Positions 8,037-17,664 of a stretch of DNA of 64,000 nt are shown piece by piece (position 1 is the stretch's first letter; the number at the start of each line of letters is the position of its first letter). The stretch is from the NCBI GenBank assembly GCA_026416815.1, contig JAOAEJ010000017.1, positions 1 through 64,000 on the forward strand. Reading direction: 5' to 3'. The position numbers and the translations under genes were made by a program. This stretch comes from Clostridia bacterium (GTDB taxonomy: Bacteria; Bacillota; Clostridia; Acetivibrionales; DSM-2933). The notes below the pieces were generated by a model. That model was given only the letters and a program-made list of their open reading frames with translations. It searched no databases and had not been told where the DNA came from.

Positions 8037-8798
8037 ATGAATTTAAAGTTTTTCCATGTTGGTGGTGCTTGTTGGGTATTATATGTAGATGAGAAGATCA
8101 AACTTGCATGCGACCCATTCCTTGCGCCTGCCGGAACAGAATATAATTTTAAAGTCTTCACCAGTACAAGGACTAAGCCGCCGATTTATGATGAATCATT
8201 GTTTGACGGTATAGACATATGGTTTATTACCCATAGCCATGCGGATCATATTGATGAGATGGGCATAGATAAGATGGATAAAAACTCTATTACAGTAGCC
8301 CAAAAATCACTTCTTAAGCTGCTTTCCAAAGACCGCTTTTCCAATCTGTATATATTGGACTGGGAGCAAGCAAAATCATTTGATGTAGAGGGCTATAAGA
8401 TTGACATTCGTGCTGTTCCCGCATATCATGGGAGTAACTTTATCACAAGGACATTAGCCGGTAAGGTTAATGGGTATTTTGTAACCATTACTAGAGGTGC
8501 TGACAAAAAATCTGTATACATAACATCGGATACTATCTATCATACCGAGGTCATCGAGTCCATTAGGGGTAAAGATATTGACATTATGATTGCCAATTTG
8601 GGTGAAGTCAGGCCAAAAAGCTTTGGAGGGCCTCTTACAATGTCTGTATCTATGCTGCAAAAGTTCATCCATGAGCTCCAGCCCAAAATTGCTATTCCTA
8701 TACACATTGACGACTTTAGCCACTACACAACCACAAAGGAAGACCTACTTTCTAATGGTATAAGTGTAGTAAGCCAAGGATGTTGGATAACTCTTTAA
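8037..8798 (+). CDS. Metallo-beta-lactamase-fold hydrolase (UlaG-like)
   Basis: The 253-residue protein has the metal-binding motif THSHADHID near residues 67-75, a later histidine in PAYHG, the metal-bridging aspartate in TSDTIYHT and a C-terminal histidine in IPIHIDDF. The order of these residues fits the beta-lactamase-like superfamily group that contains UlaG-type lactonases and related phosphodiesterases. There is no signal peptide, so it acts in the cytoplasm. The substrate cannot be read from the sequence. The start is preceded by GGGGG with good spacing. A bidirectional terminator follows five bases after the stop. Confidence 0.85.
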   Translation: MNLKFFHVGGACWVLYVDEKIKLACDPFLAPAGTEYNFKVFTSTRTKPPIYDESLFDGIDIWFITHSHADHIDEMGIDKMDKNSITVAQKSLLKLLSKDRFSNLYILDWEQAKSFDVEGYKIDIRAVPAYHGSNFITRTLAGKVNGYFVTITRGADKKSVYITSDTIYHTEVIESIRGKDIDIMIANLGEVRPKSFGGPLTMSVSMLQKFIHELQPKIAIPIHIDDFSHYTTTKEDLLSNGISVVSQGCWITL

Positions 8799-8802
8799 AG
8801 TA

Positions 8803-8835
8803 AAAGCAGACCCAAGTTTAGTCTGGGTCTGCTTT
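8803..8835. terminator. Bidirectional terminator between convergent genes
   Basis: A 12-bp perfect stem (aaagcagaccca, arms 8803-8814 and 8824-8835) with a 9-nt loop separates the hydrolase gene (plus) from the pullulanase gene (minus). Confidence 0.85.
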
Positions 8836-8861
8836 ATTCCGCTTAGCCTTAATGAGCTTTT

Positions 8862-11800
8862 TTATTTATTCTCTATCTTAAAGCTGATTTCATATTGTGT
8901 AGTTGTAACTCCATCCACCGCTGCCACTTCTATTATTGTCGTTCCCGGAATACCTTCTGCGGGAGTAACCACTATTTTTGCTTTTTCATCCTTCGCTACG
9001 GCTGTCACCTCAGGAACTGTTGCACTTCCCTTTGGCAGATATACGGCATAGTTTGTAACATTGGGGTTTAATTTAGGCAAATGCTTACCATCAATCAGTA
9101 TTGCCTTGAGTGTGGTATCGCTAACATCGTCTTTGGTAAAGTTTATCTTATAAGTCTTTACCGTCACGCCGTCTTCTGCTGTAACTGTTATTGTTGTAGT
9201 TCCGGGTACTATTTCCGCCGGTTTGATAACTATCTTGGCATTACTATCGGCTGCTTCGGCAGTTACTTGAGGTACATGCTTCTTACCGTTCTTCCATTGC
9301 ACAAGATACTCCAACCTGCTGGGGTCAAACCCTTTTACAGCTGCACCATTGACTTTGATATTTTTGAGCGTAGCATCGGAGCTGATTGGTTTAATAACCT
9401 CAACTGCGGAGCACTCAATTCCGTTGACCATTATTGTTCTATTGTTTTTAGGGTCGAGAATCAGTGCCTCTTTGCCAGGTACAATAAACCTATACCCGTG
9501 TATACCCGGAAGAACTTCTTGTATGGTGCAGATATATGCATCCTTCTGGCTGTCATAGGTCATAGCATGGTTTTTTCCGTCAATTTCTACCTGTACATCC
9601 CCTAATGTGCTTAGAGCGTCATTTTTGAATAGTTCATTGTCCCTATAGCTAAAGGTAACAACATCATTTTCTACTACAGGGCTTGGAGCATCGGGGACGA
9701 TTACCATCTCATCCTGCCCCGATATAACTGTTACTTTAGTATATACTTCGTTTGGAGCAACGTTGATAAATCTATTTCCGCTTTCCCTGGAACTCCAGTC
9801 GTTCTTTCTTACGATAAAGCCAAAGCTTGATACCTCCGGTGCCACTTGTATCTGGGCTGCTGCAATACCGTCCTTCACCGCAAATGGTACTGACATCCCG
9901 CCATTATCCATGCCGGTATTCCATACCCATATGTCCCAGTTTGTATAATCCTTATCAGGCCTTACATACTTCATTAATACAAACCTTTGAATAGCTCTTC
10001 TCACAGTTACCTGTCTGGTGGCTTTAACCCCGCCTACACTTGCGGTTATCGTTGCAATACCTGCTTTAACTCCGTCTACCCTGCCAGTTGGGTCTACTGT
10101 GGCTATCGAGCTATCGGAAGATGTCCATGTAACCGCCTGTTTAGTCATTATTTGACCAAACTGATCCCTAACAACTGCACTTAACAGAATATTTCTATTC
10201 TCAAATACATTATCTTGCCCGCTAAGCTCTATAGCAGTAGGTACAAGATTTGCAACATTTACAGTCACACTTGCTGTTTTGCCGCCTACTGCTGCAGTTA
10301 TGACTGCCTGACCATCGGCTATTGTTGTAACCTTACCGCTCGCGTTAACTGTTGCAACGCCTGTGTTGGAAGAGCTCCATATAACCGGCTCAGACACCAT
10401 GGGCCTTCCCTTTTGATCTTTTACAACCGCACTTATTGTTGCTATATCTCCTGCCGGTAATCCCATTGTTGAAGGGGTCAATTCTATTGATGTAACTACA
10501 GGTGTATATGGTGCTTCTGCCTGGTCATATAGTACCATCATTGAAAGCCCCTCTACAGTTATGGTGCTGCCGTTAACGGTTCTGATGGTATTAACACCGG
10601 CCGCTGTATGGTCTACAACAACATTCCATGTGGTATCAATAGGCAAAGTTACCTGCTTTGCAGAAGTATCGGCGTTGTATATAACTACAATATTCTTCCA
10701 TGGGTCATTATTTGCAAAATCCTTTAACTGGAATGCTACTACATTCTCGTTTTGTTTGAATACCTGCATTTTGTTTCTTACTTCTTCACCGTTAGTCATC
10801 CTGAAGGCAGGATGTGACTTTCTCAGTTCTATCAGTCCTTTGTAGTAATCAAATACCGGTTTGAAGTCAGCCTTCCACTGCCAGCGGAATTTGTCTATGG
10901 CATCGGGCCCTCTAAATCCATCCCTCTCACCAAATCTGGTCCTCAAAAATTCTTCCCCACTGTGAAGGAATGCTATACCTTGTGAGGTCATTACAATACC
11001 ATTAGCCAATAGCCCACGCTTTACCGTTTCATTTGCCAGTACATTGGTCTTGTCAATTGCAGCATGTGGTGTAGTTTTTTCCGCTATTGCCCTCTCGATA
11101 TCTGTACCGTACTCAGCCAGGTCTTCGCCGAGTAGTATACCTCTTTCTATATCAATGAAGCCTTCTTGTTCTCCTAGGCCCTGAGTCCTTATAACCTTAT
11201 CCCATAGTGCCAGGTTGTCGTGGGCTGTTACATAGTTGATGGTTTCTGTAGGGTTGTTGGTAAAGTCATTGAGTGCTCCATCTATTCCTCTTACAATGCC
11301 ACCTTCAGTACCGGGCTGACCTGTGGCAAAACCCCTGCCTGCACCATCACTGTCGCCCTTAATGGCTCCACGAAGGTTATCATTAAACACTGCGTAGGCT
11401 TCACCGCGCTGTGCTCCCTTTAACACCTGGCTGCCTCCTGGGAAAGGTGTACTGCCCGGAGCCCAAGGCTCTCCATATATAAGCAGTGTAGGGTCTATCT
11501 TCTGCTTAAGTTCATTTACGAGTTCCCTTGACGTTTCAGTACCCATAAGTGCCAAGAGGTCAAACCTGAATCCATCGACACCATATTCCGTAGCCCAGTA
11601 CTTCACGGAGTCTATAATGAATTTTTTCACCATAGGCCTTTCAGCTGCAATCTCATTACCTACACCCGATCCGTCACTGTAGTTGCCGTTATCAAAGGTA
11701 CGATAATAGTATCCCGGTACAATCTTGTTAAACGGGCCATCCACTATAGAGTCAGTATGGTTATAAACCACATCCATTACCACACGCAGGCCCTTATTAT

Positions 11801-13706
11801 GCAGCGCCTGAACCACTTCCTTAAACTCCTTTATCCTCAGCCCCGGGTCTGATGGATTTAAAGAGTATGAGCCTTCAGGAACATTATAGTTTTCAGGGTC
11901 ATAACCCCAGTTATACTTACGTCCGGTATAGTCAGGGTCATCAACTCTTAGCTCATTTACCTGTCCAAAGTCATAGACCGGAAGCAGATGAACATGGGTT
12001 ATCCCCATTTCCGCAATATGATCTATCCCGGTTTTTACACCATTTGGCCCGGTGGTACCGGTTTCAGTCAGCCCCTTAAACTTACCCTTATTTACAATAC
12101 CGGAGCTTGAATCCATGGATATATCCCTTACATGCACTTCATAGATGACAGCGTCGGTAGGTGACACAAATGCAGGCTTGGCCGATGGGTTCCATACCCC
12201 CGGATTTGTTGCAGCTAGGTCTACTATAGCAGTCCTTTGCCCATTTGCCGTCACGGCTTTTGCATAGGGGTCCCTGGCATAGTTTGCCGTACCATCTGCA
12301 AACTCGACTTTGTACATATAATATTTACCCTTTAAGTCACCGCTTATAGTCGTTTGCCATACTCCGCTTTCAGAATCCTTTTGCATTAGAGTTTCTTGGC
12401 CGCCTGTATGGTCGGTAACAACACCTGATTCATTATATATCCCTGCGTTGTCGTATAATGCCAGACTTACTTTTACAGCTGTGGGCGCCCATACTTTAAA
12501 GATGCTGTTTACACTGCTGTAAGTCAAGCCGAGGTCATTTCCGTTGTATACATACTTATCGAGAATTCTCCTCAACATGACAGAAGTGGGCACATATAAT
12601 CCGCTTTCGTCTTTCACTGTATAGATTTTAGTTACATCTTTTATTGGCTCGGATAATGTTATTACTACTGATGAGTCATTAGAACCTTTTACAGATGTTC
12701 CAGCTAGTTTGTTAGCTCCATCGTATACAGCAAACTTTGAATAGTCGATTCCCTGAGCTACACTAGCTAGGTTCAGATTTATCCTGGTATCACTATCAGC
12801 TATTGCAGCACGGATATTAGGCTTTATAATTTCGGGACTGTATTGGGTGTACACTCTTTCAACTCCCTGCACAATCCATACTTCTCCCACGCCATTTGAA
12901 ACGGAAATAGAGCGAGTTCCTCCAGTCTCCCTGTCACTCCAGTCACTCCTACGTATAATAAAGTTGAGGCTGGAAATATCACCTGAAAATTCATACTCTG
13001 CTGTTTGCCAGACATCCACGAGACCCTTGTTAAATGCATAGGCACTCCCGTTTTGCCCAGGTTGCCACAGCCACAAATCCCATCCGGAATAGTTCCCGTC
13101 AAAGCGATAGTAATGGACTATAAATCTAGTTTTTTGGTTTAGTATTGTAGTAAAACTGAACTTAATATCCTCATTCACGATTCCTGATGCGCCCTTTATG
13201 GAACCTGCCGGAATGTTAACGGTATACCCCGTTCCATATGCCAGATTCGTATTTAAATCTATTGATAGATTTGATCCTACTGCATTATATGTAATGCCAT
13301 CTAAAGAGTTGTTTGAAGAGTCTTGTATATTTATGGCTTCATTTTGTACAGTTATTTCATCATTAAATTCTATATTAATTTTTCCTATATCAACAGCTAT
13401 ATTAGCTGCTTTATCTGCCGGTACAGTACTCACAACCGAAAGTCCTCCGTAAGATTCCGTATAAGCTTCGCCGTAAGCCGTTTGGACGCCAGTGCTTGAT
13501 TTTTCGTCCAAGCTTTCAGCTGCTGCTTTTATTATATCCGTTTTTCCAAAATCTGATACATTTAAGGGCATTTTAGTGGCAGAATATTCTGTGGTGTTTG
13601 CACTCGCTGCATAAACAGCCTGAGCTGTCGGTGAAATGCCTGTAAACAGGCTGAATACTACTGCTATGACCAGCAGTAAAGCTACAGTCCTTCTGATATT
13701 TTTCAT
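8862..13706 (-). CDS. Large secreted type I pullulanase (GH13), multidomain
   Basis: The 1614-residue protein starts with a Sec signal peptide (to about residue 33). Domains in order: an Ig-like/SbsA-type domain (about 90-187), a CBM41-like pullulanase-associated domain (193-290), a CBM48-type domain (395-500), then the GH13 barrel. The barrel carries the type I pullulanase signature YNWGYDP (598-604), region I DVVYNH (645-650), the nucleophile D716 in GFRFD, the acid E746 in GEPW and D830 in TAHDN. After it come two Big2 domains, a second CBM41-like domain, another Ig-like domain and two cadherin-like beta-sandwich repeats. It should cleave alpha-1,6 links in pullulan and starch outside the cell. 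No SLH, dockerin or LPXTG signal is present, so retention would depend on the accessory domains. GGAGGT lies 9 nt before the ATG. Confidence 0.95.
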   Translation of the reverse strand: MKNIRRTVALLLVIAVVFSLFTGISPTAQAVYAASANTTEYSATKMPLNVSDFGKTDIIKAAAESLDEKSSTGVQTAYGEAYTESYGGLSVVSTVPADKAANIAVDIGKINIEFNDEITVQNEAINIQDSSNNSLDGITYNAVGSNLSIDLNTNLAYGTGYTVNIPAGSIKGASGIVNEDIKFSFTTILNQKTRFIVHYYRFDGNYSGWDLWLWQPGQNGSAYAFNKGLVDVWQTAEYEFSGDISSLNFIIRRSDWSDRETGGTRSISVSNGVGEVWIVQGVERVYTQYSPEIIKPNIRAAIADSDTRINLNLASVAQGIDYSKFAVYDGANKLAGTSVKGSNDSSVVITLSEPIKDVTKIYTVKDESGLYVPTSVMLRRILDKYVYNGNDLGLTYSSVNSIFKVWAPTAVKVSLALYDNAGIYNESGVVTDHTGGQETLMQKDSESGVWQTTISGDLKGKYYMYKVEFADGTANYARDPYAKAVTANGQRTAIVDLAATNPGVWNPSAKPAFVSPTDAVIYEVHVRDISMDSSSGIVNKGKFKGLTETGTTGPNGVKTGIDHIAEMGITHVHLLPVYDFGQVNELRVDDPDYTGRKYNWGYDPENYNVPEGSYSLNPSDPGLRIKEFKEVVQALHNKGLRVVMDVVYNHTDSIVDGPFNKIVPGYYYRTFDNGNYSDGSGVGNEIAAERPMVKKFIIDSVKYWATEYGVDGFRFDLLALMGTETSRELVNELKQKIDPTLLIYGEPWAPGSTPFPGGSQVLKGAQRGEAYAVFNDNLRGAIKGDSDGAGRGFATGQPGTEGGIVRGIDGALNDFTNNPTETINYVTAHDNLALWDKVIRTQGLGEQEGFIDIERGILLGEDLAEYGTDIERAIAEKTTPHAAIDKTNVLANETVKRGLLANGIVMTSQGIAFLHSGEEFLRTRFGERDGFRGPDAIDKFRWQWKADFKPVFDYYKGLIELRKSHPAFRMTNGEEVRNKMQVFKQNENVVAFQLKDFANNDPWKNIVVIYNADTSAKQVTLPIDTTWNVVVDHTAAGVNTIRTVNGSTITVEGLSMMVLYDQAEAPYTPVVTSIELTPSTMGLPAGDIATISAVVKDQKGRPMVSEPVIWSSSNTGVATVNASGKVTTIADGQAVITAAVGGKTASVTVNVANLVPTAIELSGQDNVFENRNILLSAVVRDQFGQIMTKQAVTWTSSDSSIATVDPTGRVDGVKAGIATITASVGGVKATRQVTVRRAIQRFVLMKYVRPDKDYTNWDIWVWNTGMDNGGMSVPFAVKDGIAAAQIQVAPEVSSFGFIVRKNDWSSRESGNRFINVAPNEVYTKVTVISGQDEMVIVPDAPSPVVENDVVTFSYRDNELFKNDALSTLGDVQVEIDGKNHAMTYDSQKDAYICTIQEVLPGIHGYRFIVPGKEALILDPKNNRTIMVNGIECSAVEVIKPISSDATLKNIKVNGAAVKGFDPSRLEYLVQWKNGKKHVPQVTAEAADSNAKIVIKPAEIVPGTTTITVTAEDGVTVKTYKINFTKDDVSDTTLKAILIDGKHLPKLNPNVTNYAVYLPKGSATVPEVTAVAKDEKAKIVVTPAEGIPGTTIIEVAAVDGVTTTQYEISFKIENK

Positions 13707-13960
13707 TCTCTCTTTACCTCCGAAAATTTATTCAACTATCCACCCCTTAGATTTGTATGGGTTCACCTCCTTAAGTTACTTGGATACACTGGGCTATTGT
13801 GGGGAATTGGATATATTGCCGATAGGAAATGTATATGAATATTGCTGCAAAGATAGGTGCTATATTTTTAACATCCTATATTAATCATATAGCATATACA
13901 TTTGTACGCAATGAGGTAAATTTCGGAAATTTGGTGGAATTTTTTCGGGTGTAGATGTAT
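13707..13960 (-). promoter_or_regulatory. Upstream region of the pullulanase gene with a candidate promoter
   Basis: On the minus strand TTGCGT (13906-13911) and TATGAT (13884-13889) are 16 nt apart, a plausible vegetative promoter giving a leader of about 170 nt. Within the leader an AAGGAGG (13766-13772) overlaps a GTG that opens only 12 codons. No known riboswitch was recognised. Confidence 0.4.
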
Positions 13961-13998
13961 TAAAAAAACCCCCGGTAAGAAATCTCCTACCGGGGGTT
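13961..13998 (-). terminator. Terminator at the end of the exopolysaccharide unit
   Basis: An 11-bp perfect GC-rich stem (arms 13968-13977/78 and 13988-13998) is followed on the minus strand by seven T. It begins 9 nt after the guanylyltransferase stop codon and is the natural 3' end of the 24-kb polysaccharide locus. Confidence 0.92.
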
Positions 13999-14007
13999 AA
14001 AGTGGAG

Positions 14008-15087
14008 TTATATGCAATCCTCAAGCCCTTTTGCCTTTATAAGTTCAACAATATTTTTGACCTCTTGTGCTTTATCCTTTGGGCATATAAGCAGTGCGTC
14101 GCTAGTATCTGCTATTATAAGGTTATCAAGCCCTATAGTAGCTATAAGCCTGTCACCGTTGTTATATATTATAGAATTCTTTGTATTAATCGATACATGT
14201 TTGGCTCTAATGATGTTGCCGCTTTCGTCAGTTGGGAATATAGTGCCAAGGGCGTCCCAGCTTCCTACGTCATTCCACCCGAAGTCACCGGGTATTACCA
14301 GTACCTCATCGCTCCTCTCCATTATCCCAAAATCAATGGAAATGCTGGGAAGTGCCGAATATATAGATTCTATACCTTCCTGTTCCCTGCCCGAGAGTAT
14401 CATTTCTCTAATGTGCAGCATGGATTTATATAGTCTTGGAAGGTATCTTTTTATATTTTCCAGTATGGTAGATACTTTCCATACAAACATACCGCTGTTC
14501 CAGAGATAATTCCCGCTTTCTACGTATCTCCTTGCACTTTCAATTCCCGGCTTCTCTATAAACTCGTCTACCTCATATACTCCGTCAAGCTCCATCTCCC
14601 CGTCACCGGTATATCTGATATATCCATAACCAGTGGACGGAAACGTAGGCTTAATTCCTACTGTAATGAGTTTACCGGTTTTCTCGGCAGCGTCAAAAGC
14701 CCTGGCCATTGTCTCTCTGAATCTATCTTCATTCCCTATAAAGTGGTCGGACGGCAGTACACACATCAATGCGTCACCGCCCTTTGCACTTATAGCTACA
14801 GCAGCATAGGCAATACATGCGGCTGTATTTCTACCTATAGGCTCATAGAGTATATTTTCCTTAGGAAGCTCATTCATAATAAGCTGCCTTATAACTTCCT
14901 TTTGCTTTTTATTAGTGACTATATAGGTTTTGTCCAGTTCTACAACCCCGAGCATCCTTTTTATAGCTTCATTTATCATTACATCATTTCCGCTAATATT
15001 GAGAAGCTGCTTTGGCTTTTGCTGCCTGGATAGCGGCCAAAACCTCGTGCCTCCCCCTCCAGCCATTATAACTGCGTATTTGTCCAT
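14008..15087 (-). CDS. manC: Mannose-1-phosphate guanylyltransferase
   Basis: The 359-residue protein has the nucleotidyltransferase start IMAGGGGTRFWPLSR with KPKQLL, then EPIGRNTAACIAYAA, VLPSDHFI, the EFIEKP lysine motif and WNSGMFVW, all diagnostic of GDP-mannose pyrophosphorylases. It makes GDP-mannose from GTP and mannose 1-phosphate. It lacks the C-terminal cupin (phosphomannose isomerase) domain of the bifunctional AlgA/ManC type; its length is that of the monofunctional form. It is the last gene of the polysaccharide unit, 24 nt after the preceding glycosyltransferase. GDP-mannose is the substrate of the AlgD-like dehydrogenase two genes upstream, so the pair forms a two-step supply of GDP-mannuronate. 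Confidence 0.95.
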   Translation of the reverse strand: MDKYAVIMAGGGGTRFWPLSRQQKPKQLLNISGNDVMINEAIKRMLGVVELDKTYIVTNKKQKEVIRQLIMNELPKENILYEPIGRNTAACIAYAAVAISAKGGDALMCVLPSDHFIGNEDRFRETMARAFDAAEKTGKLITVGIKPTFPSTGYGYIRYTGDGEMELDGVYEVDEFIEKPGIESARRYVESGNYLWNSGMFVWKVSTILENIKRYLPRLYKSMLHIREMILSGREQEGIESIYSALPSISIDFGIMERSDEVLVIPGDFGWNDVGSWDALGTIFPTDESGNIIRAKHVSINTKNSIIYNNGDRLIATIGLDNLIIADTSDALLICPKDKAQEVKNIVELIKAKGLEDCI

Positions 15088-15111
15088 ACCAGAATACCCC
15101 CTGTTACACTT

Positions 15112-16374
15112 TTACATATCTATTGCTGCCCCACGTTTCCCTGCTAACTTGCGGCTTTCGGATTTATAATCAAATGCTTTTTTATAAGCACGTATAAGAT
15201 TTTCCTGCTCAATATCCCAGTTTAGCTCCTTTTCCACCCTATTGCGCCCAAAGTTACCCATCTTTATTCTCAGTTCTTTATTATCCAGCAAGTAGAGTAT
15301 TTTTTCCGCCATATCTATAGAATCATTGTGCTTGGCATATAGAGAAGCTTCCTGGGCAGAAAACCTCCCCTCCGTAAGATCAAATTGTACAATAGGCTTA
15401 CCTAGAGCCATGTATTCCATGATTTTGTTCATTGTGGATTTATCATTCATTTCATTATACTCATCGGGATTGACACATACATCAGAGGTATTCAATGCCT
15501 CCAGCAGTTGCTGGTCAGGCACCCTTCCAGGGAAGGTAAAGTACTCTTCTACCCCTTTTTCCCTTGTATATTCCTTAATGTTTTCAAGCTCGGTGCCGCC
15601 GCCTACACAAATAAAGTGTACATCGCTGCGCTTTTTGTTTTTAACAATATGCTCCGCTGCTTCCACAAGGTAAGTCAAGCCTTCCTGCTTGCCGATAACC
15701 CCCACATATCCTACCAGATACCTCCTACCCTTCTTAAGCTCCGGTACGGGAGGAAGTATCTTAAGTCTTTTCAAGCTTGGGCCGCTCCTGACTACAAAAA
15801 CATCTCCGGGCTTTTTCCCACCCCTTGTTACTGCTATATCCTTGTAGGAGTTGTTTGTAGCAATGGATATTTTAGCGCACTTAAAGGTTTTTCTTTCAAA
15901 GTAAAGCATTAGCTTATAGAAGAAATCCTTCTTGCCGAATTTAGCCAAATACAACTCGGGATTTATATCATGGTGGTCAAATATAAACTTTTTACCCAAT
16001 AGTTTAAAGGGCCTTGCAACAAGGTAAAGCAAGTCCGGAGGGTTGCATGCATGAATAACGTCAAACCCTCTGGTAAACAGGCACTTTACCGACAGTACAA
16101 AGCTCCAGAACAGGGCCGCACCGTACTCCAGCAGATAGCCCACCGCACCGTCTGCTTCATGAGGAAGCTTGTAGCGGTAGATAGCTATGTCATCTATAAT
16201 TTCAAACTTCTTCTCGTATCCCTTACCGGTAGGACAAATTATCGAAACCTGTGCTCCGTTGTCTTTAAGGCAGTTGGCCTCCTGCCATACTCTTCTGTCA
16301 AAAGGACATGGTAGATTTTCCACTATGACAAGTACTTTTTTACCAGCAAATACCTTCATATCTCTTTTCGACAT
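15112..16374 (-). CDS. GT4-family glycosyltransferase (WbuB-like)
   Basis: The protein of about 420 residues has the two-domain GT-B layout. The N-terminal domain begins with KVLVIVENLPCPFDRRVWQE, a start typical of the WbuB/WcaI-like branch of family GT4. The C-terminal domain holds LVGYVGVIGKQEGL and the donor-binding segment NKIMEYMALGKPIV. It should add one sugar to the lipid-linked repeat unit on the cytoplasmic face of the membrane; donor and acceptor are not predictable. The frame can start at 16383, but AGGAG at 16384-16388 is correctly spaced for the ATG at 16374. The first 35 bases overlap the end of the dehydrogenase gene, indicating tight cotranscription. Confidence 0.9.
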   Translation of the reverse strand: MSKRDMKVFAGKKVLVIVENLPCPFDRRVWQEANCLKDNGAQVSIICPTGKGYEKKFEIIDDIAIYRYKLPHEADGAVGYLLEYGAALFWSFVLSVKCLFTRGFDVIHACNPPDLLYLVARPFKLLGKKFIFDHHDINPELYLAKFGKKDFFYKLMLYFERKTFKCAKISIATNNSYKDIAVTRGGKKPGDVFVVRSGPSLKRLKILPPVPELKKGRRYLVGYVGVIGKQEGLTYLVEAAEHIVKNKKRSDVHFICVGGGTELENIKEYTREKGVEEYFTFPGRVPDQQLLEALNTSDVCVNPDEYNEMNDKSTMNKIMEYMALGKPIVQFDLTEGRFSAQEASLYAKHNDSIDMAEKILYLLDNKELRIKMGNFGRNRVEKELNWDIEQENLIRAYKKAFDYKSESRKLAGKRGAAIDM

Positions 16375-17653
16375 TTGAAGCATCTCCTATTCTGACTAAG
16401 TCAAATATTATCTGATCATCCTTGGCCTCGGTAAGTAGTTTTGTAAATTCTTCATCCTTATTTCCTATAATAATAACTTCTCTGTCATCTAGCAGTTCAT
16501 CTAGTGAATCCACCATAAGGGAAGCAATATGGGGTATGTGATTATTTATATATTCCTTATTTGCACCCATCAGCTTGGCAAGAGACACACTTCGGTCATA
16601 AAGCTTCAAGTCGTAACCTTTCCCTATCAATGTCTCTATAACCTCTACTATAGGGCTTTCTCTTAAGTCGTCAGTTCCTTCTTTGAAGCTAAAGCCGGCA
16701 ATACCTATTTTACGTTTTCCAAAGGCCATTATTTTCTTTATTGCATTCAATATCTGAACGTTATTACTGTGCAGCAGCGAATTAAGCAAAGGAGTTTCCA
16801 GGTCCAGCATTTTTGCCATATAATTTATAGCCCTCAGGTCTTTAGGCAGACATGAGCCTCCAAAAGCAAATCCAGGCTTTAAGTATGCACGGGAAATGTT
16901 CAGTTTTGTATCCTGCATGAAAATATCCATTACCTCATGGCTGTCCAGACCTATGTTTTTGCATATGTGCCCTACTTCGTTGGCAAAGGTTATTTTAAGG
17001 GCATGGAAATTGTTGTCGATATACTTTACCATTTCGGCTATCTCTATCTTGGTCTTTATCATCGGCCCCGGTACACCCTCATATAATGAGAATATTTTTT
17101 TAGCTATGTCATCGGAGTCCACACCCACAACCGTCTTTGGAGGGTTGTTAAAGTCATAGACAGCTGTTGACTCGCGTAAGAATTCAGGGTTGAATGCCGC
17201 ATAAAAGCCTTCATTCTGCTTCTTTCCCGAAAACTTTTCAAGCCTTGGTATGATTGTTTCCCTCATAGTACCGGGAAGCATTGTACTTCTGAATACAACT
17301 ATGTGCGGCTCTTCCTTTTCCCTTAAACTGGTTCCTATCTGCTCACATACAGCTTCTATGTACTTGGTGTTTAGGCTTCCGTTTGCTCTGCTTGGAGTAC
17401 CTACGCATACTATTGACAGCTCGCTGTCTCTTATAGCCTCATCTACACTTATAGTGGCATAGAGAAGATTTTTTTGCCTTGCTTCCCATAAAAGCTCCGG
17501 CAAGTCCTTTTCCACAATTGGCGACAAGCCCTCATTCATCATGTCTACCTTAAGTTGATTTACATCCACTCCAATAATTTTATGACCTCTAGATGCCAGA
17601 CACCCTGCTGAAACAACTCCTACATAACCTAATCCCAAAATACTGATATTCAT
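16340..17653 (-). CDS. GDP-mannose 6-dehydrogenase, AlgD-like
   Basis: The protein of 437 residues (start ATG 17653, GAGGGG 7 nt upstream) has the Rossmann start NISILGLGYVGVVSAGCLA, the NPEFLREST motif, PGFAFGGSCLPKD with the catalytic cysteine at residue 268, and a C-terminus ANKEYI ... IPHIASLM ... EGICW. These stretches are the same as in Pseudomonas AlgD, including the cysteine number and the last residues, and they differ from UDP-glucose dehydrogenases. It should oxidise GDP-mannose twice with NAD to GDP-mannuronic acid. The neighbour two genes downstream supplies GDP-mannose. There are no alg8 or alg44 synthase genes in the window, so the uronate more likely enters a Wzy-type repeat unit. 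A longer frame reaches 17668 but lacks a ribosome site. Confidence 0.9.
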   Translation of the reverse strand: MNISILGLGYVGVVSAGCLASRGHKIIGVDVNQLKVDMMNEGLSPIVEKDLPELLWEARQKNLLYATISVDEAIRDSELSIVCVGTPSRANGSLNTKYIEAVCEQIGTSLREKEEPHIVVFRSTMLPGTMRETIIPRLEKFSGKKQNEGFYAAFNPEFLRESTAVYDFNNPPKTVVGVDSDDIAKKIFSLYEGVPGPMIKTKIEIAEMVKYIDNNFHALKITFANEVGHICKNIGLDSHEVMDIFMQDTKLNISRAYLKPGFAFGGSCLPKDLRAINYMAKMLDLETPLLNSLLHSNNVQILNAIKKIMAFGKRKIGIAGFSFKEGTDDLRESPIVEVIETLIGKGYDLKLYDRSVSLAKLMGANKEYINNHIPHIASLMVDSLDELLDDREVIIIGNKDEEFTKLLTEAKDDQIIFDLVRIGDASNVEKRYEGICW

Positions 17654-17664
17654 AAAATCACCCC

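Noticed and set aside
13731-13766. 12-codon upstream reading frame (GTG after AAGGAGG) in the pullulanase leader
   Set aside because: The GTG overlaps the ribosome site and the peptide has no regulatory codon pattern; probably chance.
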